A stretch of DNA of 12,126 nucleotides from an uncultured Prevotellaceae bacterium. Its GTDB lineage: Bacteria; Bacteroidota; Bacteroidia; Bacteroidales; Bacteroidaceae. Of the stretch, positions 1 through 5,981 are shown in pieces (the stretch's first letter is position 1; every line of letters starts with the position of its first letter). The notes beneath the pieces are model-generated. The model ran no database searches and was not told where the DNA came from. It saw only the letters and a list, made by a program, of their open reading frames with translations. The DNA lies in NCBI GenBank assembly GCA_946413885.1, contig CAMKMK010000054.1:1-12126 (forward strand), written 5' to 3'. A program made the position numbers and the translations under genes.

Positions 1-110
1 GGAATGCAAAAATAACAGTCAGTTCCTTCGGGAATGGGAGTATAGAGCAAGTCCCTGAGTATGCTAATCATGGCCTTTTTATTTCATTCCCAGATGATTA
101 TGCACTATAG
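1..110 (+). ncRNA. Possible structured leader or guide-RNA scaffold upstream of the array
   Basis: No ORF is seen here. Several pairings fit a folded RNA. GTTCC (22-26) and GGAAT (31-35) flank a UUCG loop, a very stable tetraloop type. TGC+TAATCAT (62-71) pairs with ATGATTA+GCA (94-104) with one bulged T at 101. GGGAATG (30-36) is complementary to CATTCCC (85-91), which lies in the loop of that second hairpin, so a pseudoknot is possible in place of the UUCG stem. The stretch 95-105 (TGATTA, two unpaired bases, CAC) can also pair with the 5' end of the repeat (GTG, one unpaired base, TAATCA), like a weak anti-repeat. No TAnnTTTG promoter is visible between 1 and 341, so transcription probably begins upstream of the window. 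That this is a tracrRNA- or omegaRNA-like scaffold is inference only. Confidence 0.35.
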
Positions 111-340
111 GGTGTTAATCACCCAGAAATGTAGGCTAGTGACAGGCAAGTGTAGTGAGTCAGTCCCACTTGCCAGGTGTTAATCACCCAGAAATGTAGG
201 CTAGTGACAGGGTTCTTGAACTGGATGGCGAAGCCCATTGCGGTGTTAATCACCCAGAAATGTAGGCTAGTGACAGGGCCCTTCAGTTATGCCGGGCGAC
301 GAAATAGGGGTAATCCCCTGAATTAGGCTATTTAAAGTGA
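111..340 (+). CRISPR. Short CRISPR-like array: three identical 36-bp repeats plus a degenerate terminal copy
   Basis: Three identical 36-bp repeats occupy 111-146, 176-211 and 242-277. Each begins GGTGTTAATCACCC and ends GGCTAGTGACAGG. The intervals at 147-175, 212-241 and 278-306 are 29, 30 and 29 bp and are unrelated to one another. A fourth, decayed copy follows at about 307-340. The regular spacing, unique intervals and degenerate last repeat are typical of a CRISPR array transcribed on the plus strand with its leader to the left. The repeat starts with a small hairpin (GGTG, loop TTAAT, CACC). The array sits directly upstream of a TnpB/Cas12-like gene and no adaptation genes are visible. 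Alternatives are a tandem structured-RNA array, or duplicated guide scaffolds of a transposon-derived nuclease. The first interval contains a perfect 8-bp inverted repeat, which is unusual for a guide. Confidence 0.68.
307..340 (+). repeat. Degenerate terminal repeat in the effector gene leader
   Basis: This diverged copy of the array repeat keeps the core TAATC, the CCC(T)GAA segment, TAGGCTA (324-330) and AGTGA (336-340). It has lost about 4 bp in the middle and gained TTTAA after GGCTA. The repeat's 5' hairpin survives with changed bases: GGGG (307-310) and CCCC (315-318) around TAAT, replacing GGTG/CACC. It lies exactly 29 bp after the third repeat and ends next to the effector start codon at 342, so it would form part of the effector mRNA leader if array and gene are co-transcribed. 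Confidence 0.6.
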
Positions 341-341
341 A

Positions 342-1916
342 ATGAACGAAGTATTTGTATTGGAATTGCCTTTGCTGGTTGAGAAGTATCAGGCCGATAT
401 CCTCAACAAGCGTTATGAACAGCTTCGCCAATTGTACAATTACGTGCAAGGCAAGTTGCTCAGACAATACAGATACTTTGAGCAGATGAAGGAATATCAA
501 GTTTGCGAGAAGATTAGGGAGAAAAGAGATTTCTTTAAAGCTCATCCGTTTCAGATAAATGAAACGCTGAAAGGCAACAAGACACCCTTTAAGGTTTCTT
601 TTGATGAATATAGCATAAAGGGCTTTGTAGAGAAGTTGGCTCAAAAGTCCGTTGGCCCCAATACGACCTATGCCGACCTTGGATTTACTACTTATATCTT
701 AGACCATTTGGGAGCAAGCATTTGGGCTGCTTGGGACAAGAAGTTGTATGATTTCAAAGCCAAGCGAATCTCGTTTAAGAAGTATGGTGAACTTGACTCA
801 TTTTCAAGCCGCAGAAAGTTGGTTGGAGGAAAGGTTTACTTCTCTGGTATGGAACTTCATCTTGATACGATGGAGTTGGCCATTAAGATGAATGGAAAGG
901 TCGGAAAAAATGCCAAGTTCATCACGCTGAAGATGCTACATAATCCCAAGCATGCAGAGTATGAGATGTGGGCGCTGAAAGGTGGTGTTGATAGCGTGAA
1001 AGTGGTGAAGGTGGTTCGTCGCTTGGTGCGCAGCCAGTACAAGTACTATGTGCAACTGACCATCGAGGGCGAGAAACCTCAGAAAGGACGCACGTTGGGC
1101 ATGGGTAATGTAGGTATCGACCTCGGGCCTACTACGGTAGCCGTAAGTGGCGAGAATGTGGTGAGTATCGACAAACTGGCCTCGAAGTGCGACAATATCC
1201 AAGAGGAGATAACCCGACTGAGCAGGAAGATAGACCGCAGTCGCAGAGCCAACAATCCGCAGAACTTCAACGAAGATGGCACCATTAAGCGCGGCATCAA
1301 ACTGGTATGGAAAGACTCCAAACGCTACAAAGAACTGCGCCGCGAGCTGGCAGAGCTGCGCCGCAAACAGGCTGCCATCCGTAAGCAGCAGCACATAGAA
1401 CGTGCAAATGCGCTACTGAAAGAGGGTGATACGTTTATCGTGGAGAACAACCCCGTGAAGGCCTGGAGTGCCAAAAAGAAAGAAACTAAGATAGACGAGA
1501 AAACAGGCAAGTACAAATCGAAGAAAGGATATGGCAAGTCTGTTGGCAATCATGCCCCTGCGATGTTTGTAGATATCTTAGAGAATAAAGTAAAGTCCTT
1601 GGGAGGTAGATTCGAAAGAGTAGAAACTCAGAATGCTGCCAGCAGATTTGACTTTACCGATGGTAGCCTTACGGAACACGACAGAAGTGAGCGTGCTATA
1701 ACGCTATCTAACGGCGATACCCACCAGCGCGATATGCTTGCCGCTTTTAACCTGCAACATCTTAAGTTAGATGAAGCGAAGACGAAACAGTACGACTCAG
1801 AGGCGATGTCGGCTGACTACGAACGATTCTGCCAGTTAGAGCAGGAGGAAATCCAACGCTATAAGAATAAGGAGAAGAAAGACGACCGCTCAACGATTGG
1901 GGCAGGAGAACTATAA
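342..1916 (+). CDS. TnpB/Cas12-like RuvC nuclease, compact, without zinc finger
   Basis: Predicted RNA-guided DNA endonuclease of the TnpB/OrfB-Cas12 superfamily, 524 aa; typical TnpB is about 350-450 aa and Cas12f about 400-700. Residues 1-250 resemble the recognition/wedge half of TnpB (KRYEQLRQLYNYV at 23-35; AKRISFKKYG near 140-149). The RuvC domain follows: motif I GIDLG with D260, a long basic helical insertion (about 280-355), motif II FIVEN with E368, and motif III QRDMLAAFNL with D464. All three catalytic acids are present. Between motifs II and III, where TnpB carries two CxxC knuckles, the sequence reads TQNAASRFDFTDGS and no CxxC occurs anywhere in the protein. A charged tail of about 55 residues follows motif III. 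The start at 342 is chosen because MNEVFVLELPLLVEKYQ directly precedes the recognisable N-terminal helices. A repeat array lies just upstream and no transposase TnpA is seen. It could be a type V-U/V-F-like CRISPR effector or a domesticated TnpB; the guide source is inferred. Confidence 0.85.
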   Translation: MNEVFVLELPLLVEKYQADILNKRYEQLRQLYNYVQGKLLRQYRYFEQMKEYQVCEKIREKRDFFKAHPFQINETLKGNKTPFKVSFDEYSIKGFVEKLAQKSVGPNTTYADLGFTTYILDHLGASIWAAWDKKLYDFKAKRISFKKYGELDSFSSRRKLVGGKVYFSGMELHLDTMELAIKMNGKVGKNAKFITLKMLHNPKHAEYEMWALKGGVDSVKVVKVVRRLVRSQYKYYVQLTIEGEKPQKGRTLGMGNVGIDLGPTTVAVSGENVVSIDKLASKCDNIQEEITRLSRKIDRSRRANNPQNFNEDGTIKRGIKLVWKDSKRYKELRRELAELRRKQAAIRKQQHIERANALLKEGDTFIVENNPVKAWSAKKKETKIDEKTGKYKSKKGYGKSVGNHAPAMFVDILENKVKSLGGRFERVETQNAASRFDFTDGSLTEHDRSERAITLSNGDTHQRDMLAAFNLQHLKLDEAKTKQYDSEAMSADYERFCQLEQEEIQRYKNKEKKDDRSTIGAGEL

Positions 1917-1917
1917 T

Positions 1918-3096
1918 CTATTTGTCAATGCTTGATATGATTTGGGCAGCATATTGACCCATAGCGCGATAGCCCTGAGGGTTCAGGTGGAGCCAGTCGT
2001 CGGAATACATCTCTTGCAAGCGCTCGTGGTTATCAGGGTTGCGAACCAGTTGGTCGAAATCGATGACGGCGTCAAACTCTTTTGCCTTTCTAATCCATTC
2101 GTTCACCACCTGGCGTGCTGCCTCGTGGAAGGGTGAATACCAACCACTACCCTGAAATGGGGTGATGGTTGCCCCCACCACGTGTTTAATGCCTGCCTTG
2201 CGGGCTTTGTCGCTCAGCGTCCTGTAGGCTTCAATGAGTTTTTCTGCAGTCTGCTCTGCGTGAAGGGAAGTGCCGATGTCATTGGTGCCTTGGAAGATGA
2301 TCAGCGTTTCCACTCCACTCTGCCCCAGGATATCGCGGTCGAAACGCTGCAAGGCTGGTTGCGAGAGTCCTCCTTCGATGACACAATTGCCTCCTATGCC
2401 CAAGTTGAGGACACCATACTGGCTTAGTGCCTCAGCCATGATGTCTGGCCAACGATTCTGCATATTGGTGGTACTGCCACGTCCGTCAGTAATGCTGTTG
2501 CCCAAGACTGCGATGGCTTTCCTGCCGTCAGCCGGCACTTCTATCTTGGTGATGTTGTACCAATGATCAAGTCGCTCGAAGGTCTGGAATGCCTTGTTGG
2601 GCTTCGCTTCTCCTTTGGAAATGTATGAGGTGGTGCGGCTGCCTCGATGGGATGTGGCATTGATGGGCACTTGCTCGCCGTAACATACGGTCACAGCCAG
2701 TCTTTGCAAGGGTCGCAGATTGTATTTTATGGCATCGCTCCAAACAGTTTTTCCTGGTTCTATGGTGACATTGCGCTTTCCTGAGAATTTCAGATACGAG
2801 GCTGTCTTGCTGTCGATGTCACACGAGTCTTTCGCATCAGCGATGTATATCGACTTGATTTCCACGGGTTGTGCGCTGAACTCGTTTGACAACTGCAGGC
2901 GCAGACTCTTTGCGCCGATACTGACGCGCACCACTTGGCGCAGAGAGGTGTTTGACAAAGTCGTGGTCTGAGGCATGTCGCCCTGACCTGTAAACTCAGC
3001 TGCCGTAGCCCATGTACCTGTCCATGTGGTTTGAGCAAAGGTACCCATGCTGAATGTACTTGTGAGGATAAGAAAGAAAAAACGTTTGAAGCTCAT
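1918..3096 (-). CDS. Secreted SGNH/GDSL hydrolase, XynE-like esterase
   Basis: A 392-aa exported esterase of the SGNH hydrolase superfamily, closest in pattern to the XynE-like group named after a Prevotella bryantii xylan-cluster esterase. The chosen start is MSFKRFFFLILTSTFSMG, a signal peptide probably cleaved after TFA. A longer in-frame start at 3189 lies upstream of the predicted promoter, while this ATG has AAAGGA close upstream. An N-terminal beta-rich module (about 25-190) precedes the hydrolase domain. Catalytic blocks are GNSITDG with nucleophile S201, GIGGN (about 233-237), GTND with N272, and DDWLH with D367 and H370, so the SGNH set is complete. It is divergent from a GH67 alpha-glucuronidase, which suggests deacylation of xylan or xylo-oligosaccharides, for example removal of acetyl groups. 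The exact substrate cannot be read from sequence. Its 3' end is 1 bp from the end of the convergent nuclease gene. Confidence 0.88.
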   Translation of the reverse strand: MSFKRFFFLILTSTFSMGTFAQTTWTGTWATAAEFTGQGDMPQTTTLSNTSLRQVVRVSIGAKSLRLQLSNEFSAQPVEIKSIYIADAKDSCDIDSKTASYLKFSGKRNVTIEPGKTVWSDAIKYNLRPLQRLAVTVCYGEQVPINATSHRGSRTTSYISKGEAKPNKAFQTFERLDHWYNITKIEVPADGRKAIAVLGNSITDGRGSTTNMQNRWPDIMAEALSQYGVLNLGIGGNCVIEGGLSQPALQRFDRDILGQSGVETLIIFQGTNDIGTSLHAEQTAEKLIEAYRTLSDKARKAGIKHVVGATITPFQGSGWYSPFHEAARQVVNEWIRKAKEFDAVIDFDQLVRNPDNHERLQEMYSDDWLHLNPQGYRAMGQYAAQIISSIDK

Positions 3097-3114
3097 ATCG
3101 TCCTTTACATGCTG

Positions 3115-3122
3115 CAAAAATA
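3115..3122 (-). promoter_or_regulatory. Bacteroidetes-type -7 box for the SGNH hydrolase
   Basis: On the minus strand this reads TATTTTTG, matching TAnnTTTG, about 18 bases before the ATG at 3096. A TTG (minus strand, 3146-3144) 21 bases upstream could serve as a weak -33 element; a TTTG slightly further away is 25 bases off. Predicted initiation near 3108 supports the short start at 3096 over the longer ORF start at 3189. Confidence 0.5.
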
Positions 3123-3204
3123 ACACAATGTTTCTATAAATCACAAGCAAAGTCGCCTGAAATTTCCCATCTTCTTTCATTTTAATCATTATGCGTCTGT
3201 TTCA

Positions 3205-3236
3205 TTTGCTTTGATGACATTTTTAGATTACTTTTG
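3205..3236 (+). promoter_or_regulatory. Bacteroidetes-type promoter of the GH67 gene
   Basis: TTTG (3205-3208), a 20-base gap and TACTTTTG (3229-3236) match the TTTG / TAnnTTTG promoter layout. Initiation near 3243 would leave an untranslated leader of about 29 bases before the ATG at 3272. It is back-to-back with the hydrolase promoter, so the two genes share one short control region. Confidence 0.65.
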
Positions 3237-3271
3237 TGGCTAAGATGAAGACGTGAACCCATACATACTTT

Positions 3272-5185
3272 ATGAACAAAACCATCCGATTCCTGTTTTT
3301 GCTGGCATTTGCTCTCACATACTGTTCTATCTCACGTGCTGAAGACGGAAGTGACTTGTGGCTACGCTACAATCTGGTGAATAAAACCCAGGTAAGCTGT
3401 GAAGTCAATTCCTCCACGATTGACATCGCAAAGAGGGAACTGGAGCAATTCTGCTCACTCGACAGGGTAGAGCTGATCATCGACAAAAGATTGCCCAACG
3501 ACGGATTCCGTATCAAAGCGGAAAACGAGGCCGCTGAGATACGTGCATCACGCGAGACTGGCCTGCTTTATGGCACATACGCATTGCTGCGCCAACAGGA
3601 AACCACAGGGGTCAGGAACATGAAGAGCGCACCACGATTCAGCCTGCGTTTGCTCAATCATTGGGACAATCTCAACGGCAGCATAGAACGAGGATATGCG
3701 GGCAAAAGCCTGTGGAAATGGGAAGAAATAGACGGCCACACAAAGAAAATGAGCGAAGGGGTGGAACGCAGGGTCACACAATATTGTCAAGCCAATGCTT
3801 CGTTAGGCATCAATGGGAGTGTGCTCAACAACGTGAATGCCTCACCAAAAATGCTCTCTAACGAATACCTCGCCAAGGTAGCGGTGTTGGCCGATGCGAT
3901 GCGCCCTTATGGCATCAGGACGTTCCTCTCCATCAATTTCGCCTCGCCAAAGGCTTTGGGGGATACGGATACAGCTGATCCACTCGACCCAAAAGTGCGG
4001 CAATGGTGGAAAGAAAAGGTTGACGAGATATACAGGAAGATACCTGATTTTGGAGGATTCCTGGTAAAAGCCAACTCAGAAGGTCAACCAGGTCCAGGCG
4101 ACTATAAGCGGACGCATGCGGAGGGTGCCAATATGCTGGCTGAGGCGTTGGAGGCTCATGGAGGTATCGTGATGTGGCGCTCTTTCGTCTATGGGGCCAA
4201 TCACAAGGGTGAGGATCGTGTGAAGCAGGCTGTGAGCGAGTTCAAGCCTATGGACGGTCTGTTCCATAAGAATGTCATTCTTCAGTCAAAGAACGGTCCC
4301 CTTGACTTCCAGCCGCGAGAACCATACGCTCCCATCTTCGACAACATCAAGAGGACTCCCCAGATGGTGGAGTTGCAAATCACTCAGGAATATCTTGGTC
4401 AAAGCAAACACTTGGTTTATCTTGCACCCATGTGGAAGGAATTCTTCTGCTTTGTCCGTCCTGATCGTTTGTGTGGCATCGCTGGAGTCGCGAATATCGG
4501 CGATGATACCAATTATTGCGGTCATCCTTTCTCTCAGGCAAATTGGTATGCTTTCGGCCGTCTCTCCTGGGATCCTTCTTTGTCTTCAGAAGAGATATCC
4601 AAGGAATGGCTCATGCAAACGTTCACCAAAGAAGAGCATTTTGTCGCATCCTTGTCCAGATTGATGGAGGGAAGCCGCGAGGATTGTGTGGACTACATGA
4701 TGCCTTTGGGCTTGCATCACATCTTCAAGTTCGATCATCATTATGGTCCTGAACCTGACGGCTTCAAGGCTGAGTATCCCATTGAATGGTGTCCTGTGTA
4801 TTATCATAAGGCAGATGCCCAAGGGGTTGGTTTCGAACGTACGGAAAAGGGTAGTGATGCGGTTGCCCAATACCGCAACCCATACAGAAAAAGATACAAC
4901 AGCCTGAGGAAATGTCCAGAGGAATACTTACTGTGGTTTCATCATGTCGATTGGGACTATCGTATGCGGAATGGCAAGACACTTTGGGAGAACCTTGTGG
5001 CTCACTATGATCGTGGGGTAAGGCAGGTAAAAGACTATCGCGATATATGGCAACAGGTGAAGAATCAGGTGGATACCCAACGATGGCAGGAGGTGGATCA
5101 GCTTCTGGAAGTGCAGTATGATAATGCCCAAGAATGGAGAGACGTCTGTCTTGAGTATTTTGGAAAGATGAGGCAGCAACCCTAA
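3272..5185 (+). CDS. aguA: Alpha-glucuronidase, glycoside hydrolase family 67
   Basis: A 637-aa GH67 enzyme that removes (4-O-methyl)-alpha-D-glucuronic acid from the non-reducing end of xylo-oligosaccharides. It has an N-terminal signal peptide (RFLFLLAFALTYCSISRA, cut probably before EDGSD), so a periplasmic or outer-membrane-associated location is likely. The mature protein starts with the family signature EDGSDLWLRY. The predicted acid is E270 in KANSEGQPGPGDY. The two candidate basic residues are D345 in KNGPLDFQPREP and E373 in LQITQEYLG; their spacing matches the D365/E393 pair described for Cellvibrio GlcA67A. The C-terminal WDYRMRNGKTLWENLV is also typical. The length is close to bacterial relatives with nothing missing. 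It is divergent from an SGNH/XynE-like esterase, which fits joint glucuronoxylan side-chain removal. No SusC/D genes or xylanases lie inside the window. Confidence 0.95.
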   Translation: MNKTIRFLFLLAFALTYCSISRAEDGSDLWLRYNLVNKTQVSCEVNSSTIDIAKRELEQFCSLDRVELIIDKRLPNDGFRIKAENEAAEIRASRETGLLYGTYALLRQQETTGVRNMKSAPRFSLRLLNHWDNLNGSIERGYAGKSLWKWEEIDGHTKKMSEGVERRVTQYCQANASLGINGSVLNNVNASPKMLSNEYLAKVAVLADAMRPYGIRTFLSINFASPKALGDTDTADPLDPKVRQWWKEKVDEIYRKIPDFGGFLVKANSEGQPGPGDYKRTHAEGANMLAEALEAHGGIVMWRSFVYGANHKGEDRVKQAVSEFKPMDGLFHKNVILQSKNGPLDFQPREPYAPIFDNIKRTPQMVELQITQEYLGQSKHLVYLAPMWKEFFCFVRPDRLCGIAGVANIGDDTNYCGHPFSQANWYAFGRLSWDPSLSSEEISKEWLMQTFTKEEHFVASLSRLMEGSREDCVDYMMPLGLHHIFKFDHHYGPEPDGFKAEYPIEWCPVYYHKADAQGVGFERTEKGSDAVAQYRNPYRKRYNSLRKCPEEYLLWFHHVDWDYRMRNGKTLWENLVAHYDRGVRQVKDYRDIWQQVKNQVDTQRWQEVDQLLEVQYDNAQEWRDVCLEYFGKMRQQP

Positions 5186-5193
5186 TCTGCATG

Positions 5194-5225
5194 ATTCCCC
5201 AATCGACCGTTGGCAAATGGGGAAT
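5194..5225 (+). terminator. Hairpin just after the GH67 stop codon
   Basis: ATTCCCCA (5194-5201) and TGGGGAAT (5218-5225) form a perfect 8-bp stem with a 16-base loop, starting 9 bases after the stop codon. No T-run follows, so it may be a weak terminator or a 3'-end stabilising structure. Confidence 0.4.
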
Positions 5226-5321
5226 AGCTTATATTTCCTTGAGAGAATGGAATAAGAACCTGACTTAAAACAATACAGGCCAGCGGATCGCGCTTTCCTC
5301 CCAACGTGGCCTATTCATGAA

Positions 5322-5354
5322 AATCCCCACATCCTGAAAAAGAATATGGGGATT
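5322..5354. terminator. Possible bidirectional terminator between convergent genes
   Basis: AATCCCCA (5322-5329) and TGGGGATT (5347-5354) form an 8-bp stem with a 17-base loop. On the minus strand the stem is followed by TTTCATG, giving TTTT across its end; on the plus strand by ggtttattt. It lies between the GH67 gene and the small minus-strand ORF, which converge here. The remaining bases of 5226-5415 show no gene. Confidence 0.45.
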
Positions 5355-5415
5355 GGTTTATTTGAATCTTAGATGTGTCGTCCGCTGAAGATTCTCTATA
5401 AATGCATGGGCTTTC

Positions 5416-5598
5416 TTATGAATTCTTCATGCTGTCAACGTACTGTGGATAGACTGGGCTGATGCAGATGAGGAACTTGCATACAGATACCAAGTGTTTC
5501 TTTACTACTTTCTTGAAGTTCTTAACTGATTCGCTGCTTACCAATACATAGCTGTCAGAGAGTACTACTGACATTGGGCTTAATTCCATCGTTTTCAT
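5416..5598 (-). CDS. Small hypothetical protein, 60 aa
   Basis: I do not recognise this protein. It begins MKTMELSPMSVVLSDSY, has a short basic central part (KNFKKVVKKH), a hydrophobic patch (LVSVCKFLICISP) and ends YVDSMKNS. It has two cysteines, no signal peptide and no obvious domain; the patch is too short to be a confident membrane helix. Support for a real gene comes from its surroundings. A well-formed Bacteroidetes promoter lies about 76 bases upstream, the region has no competing gene, and a hairpin followed by T residues (5322-5354) lies downstream. The predicted leader of about 68 bases contains a small hairpin (GACAG 5642-5646, CTGTC 5653-5657). The promoter could instead belong to a small RNA. 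Function unknown. Confidence 0.45.
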   Translation of the reverse strand: MKTMELSPMSVVLSDSYVLVSSESVKNFKKVVKKHLVSVCKFLICISPVYPQYVDSMKNS

Positions 5599-5673
5599 AA
5601 TTGTATATTTTAAATGTTATTACTTTGTTTCTTTTTGTCGTGACAGTTTTGCCTGTCGTTTTGTTTTCTGCTG

Positions 5674-5703
5674 CAAAGGTAAGGCGGTTATTAAGGGGCA
5701 CAA
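5674..5703 (-). promoter_or_regulatory. Promoter of the small ORF or a small RNA
   Basis: On the minus strand TTG (5703-5701), 19 bases and TACCTTTG (5681-5674) match the Bacteroidetes promoter layout. Initiation is expected near 5667, reading toward the ATG at 5598. Confidence 0.55.
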
Positions 5704-5751
5704 TGAATTTTTTTGATTTTCTTTCCAAGAGTATGCGACTGCCTCCCCCAT

Positions 5752-5791
5752 TTGCGACAAAACCCCAGAACAGCCCCAAAATCTGTCGCAA
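5752..5791. repeat. 8-bp inverted repeat in a non-coding gap
   Basis: TTGCGACA (5752-5759) and TGTCGCAA (5784-5791) are perfect reverse complements around a 24-base interval that itself contains CCCCA twice. The role is unknown; it lies between the small-gene promoter and the nonamer repeat, in a stretch (5704-5924) with no convincing gene. Confidence 0.5.
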
Positions 5792-5837
5792 GAGGGCTCA
5801 AATCACCCAGTTTTTTCGGATTTTTCCAACTTTTCCG

Positions 5838-5873
5838 ATTACTCAGATTACTCGGAATACTCGGATTACTCAG
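5838..5873. repeat. Four tandem copies of a 9-bp unit
   Basis: ATTACTCAG, ATTACTCGG, AATACTCGG and ATTACTCAG follow one another without gaps, differing at one or two positions. A partly similar AATCAACTG follows. There are no spacers, so it is a simple tandem repeat rather than CRISPR. Function unknown. Confidence 0.8.
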
Positions 5874-5921
5874 AATCAACTGTAGGTAGTCCACGTTTTT
5901 CCTTCATTGGGGCAGAACAAT

Positions 5922-5962
5922 AAAAAAATAAGGTGGAATCCAGAAGGACTCCACCTTATTTT
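5922..5962 (-). terminator. Intrinsic terminator of the mutA-mutB operon
   Basis: A 13-bp stem pairs 5925-5937 (AAAATAAGGTGGA) with 5950-5962, and its loop can extend the helix with TCC/GGA around AGAA. Read on the minus strand, the hairpin begins about 20 bases after the mutB stop and runs into a seven-T tract. Confidence 0.9.
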
Positions 5963-5981
5963 ATAATAATGTATTACTGAA

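Noticed and set aside
267..644. Minus-strand ORF across the last repeat and the start of the nuclease gene
   Set aside because: It overlaps the well-supported nuclease frame, has low-complexity hydrophobic content and no recognisable motif; an antisense shadow.
342..1916. Complete IS200/IS605-type insertion sequence
   Set aside because: No TnpA (Y1 transposase) gene is present, no right-end hairpin space exists past the stop codon, and no target-site features were seen.
3097..3189. N-terminal extension of the SGNH hydrolase (31 extra residues)
   Set aside because: It would begin upstream of the predicted promoter and place the signal peptide internally; the ATG at 3096 has a ribosome-binding-like AAAGGA and an immediate signal peptide.
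5838..5873. Second CRISPR array
   Set aside because: The 9-bp units abut directly with no spacers; a simple tandem repeat.
5601..5885. Plus-strand ORF of 94 codons over the non-coding gap
   Set aside because: It runs through the minus-strand promoter, the inverted repeat and the nonamer repeat (reading ITQITRNTRITQ); no promoter or motif supports it.
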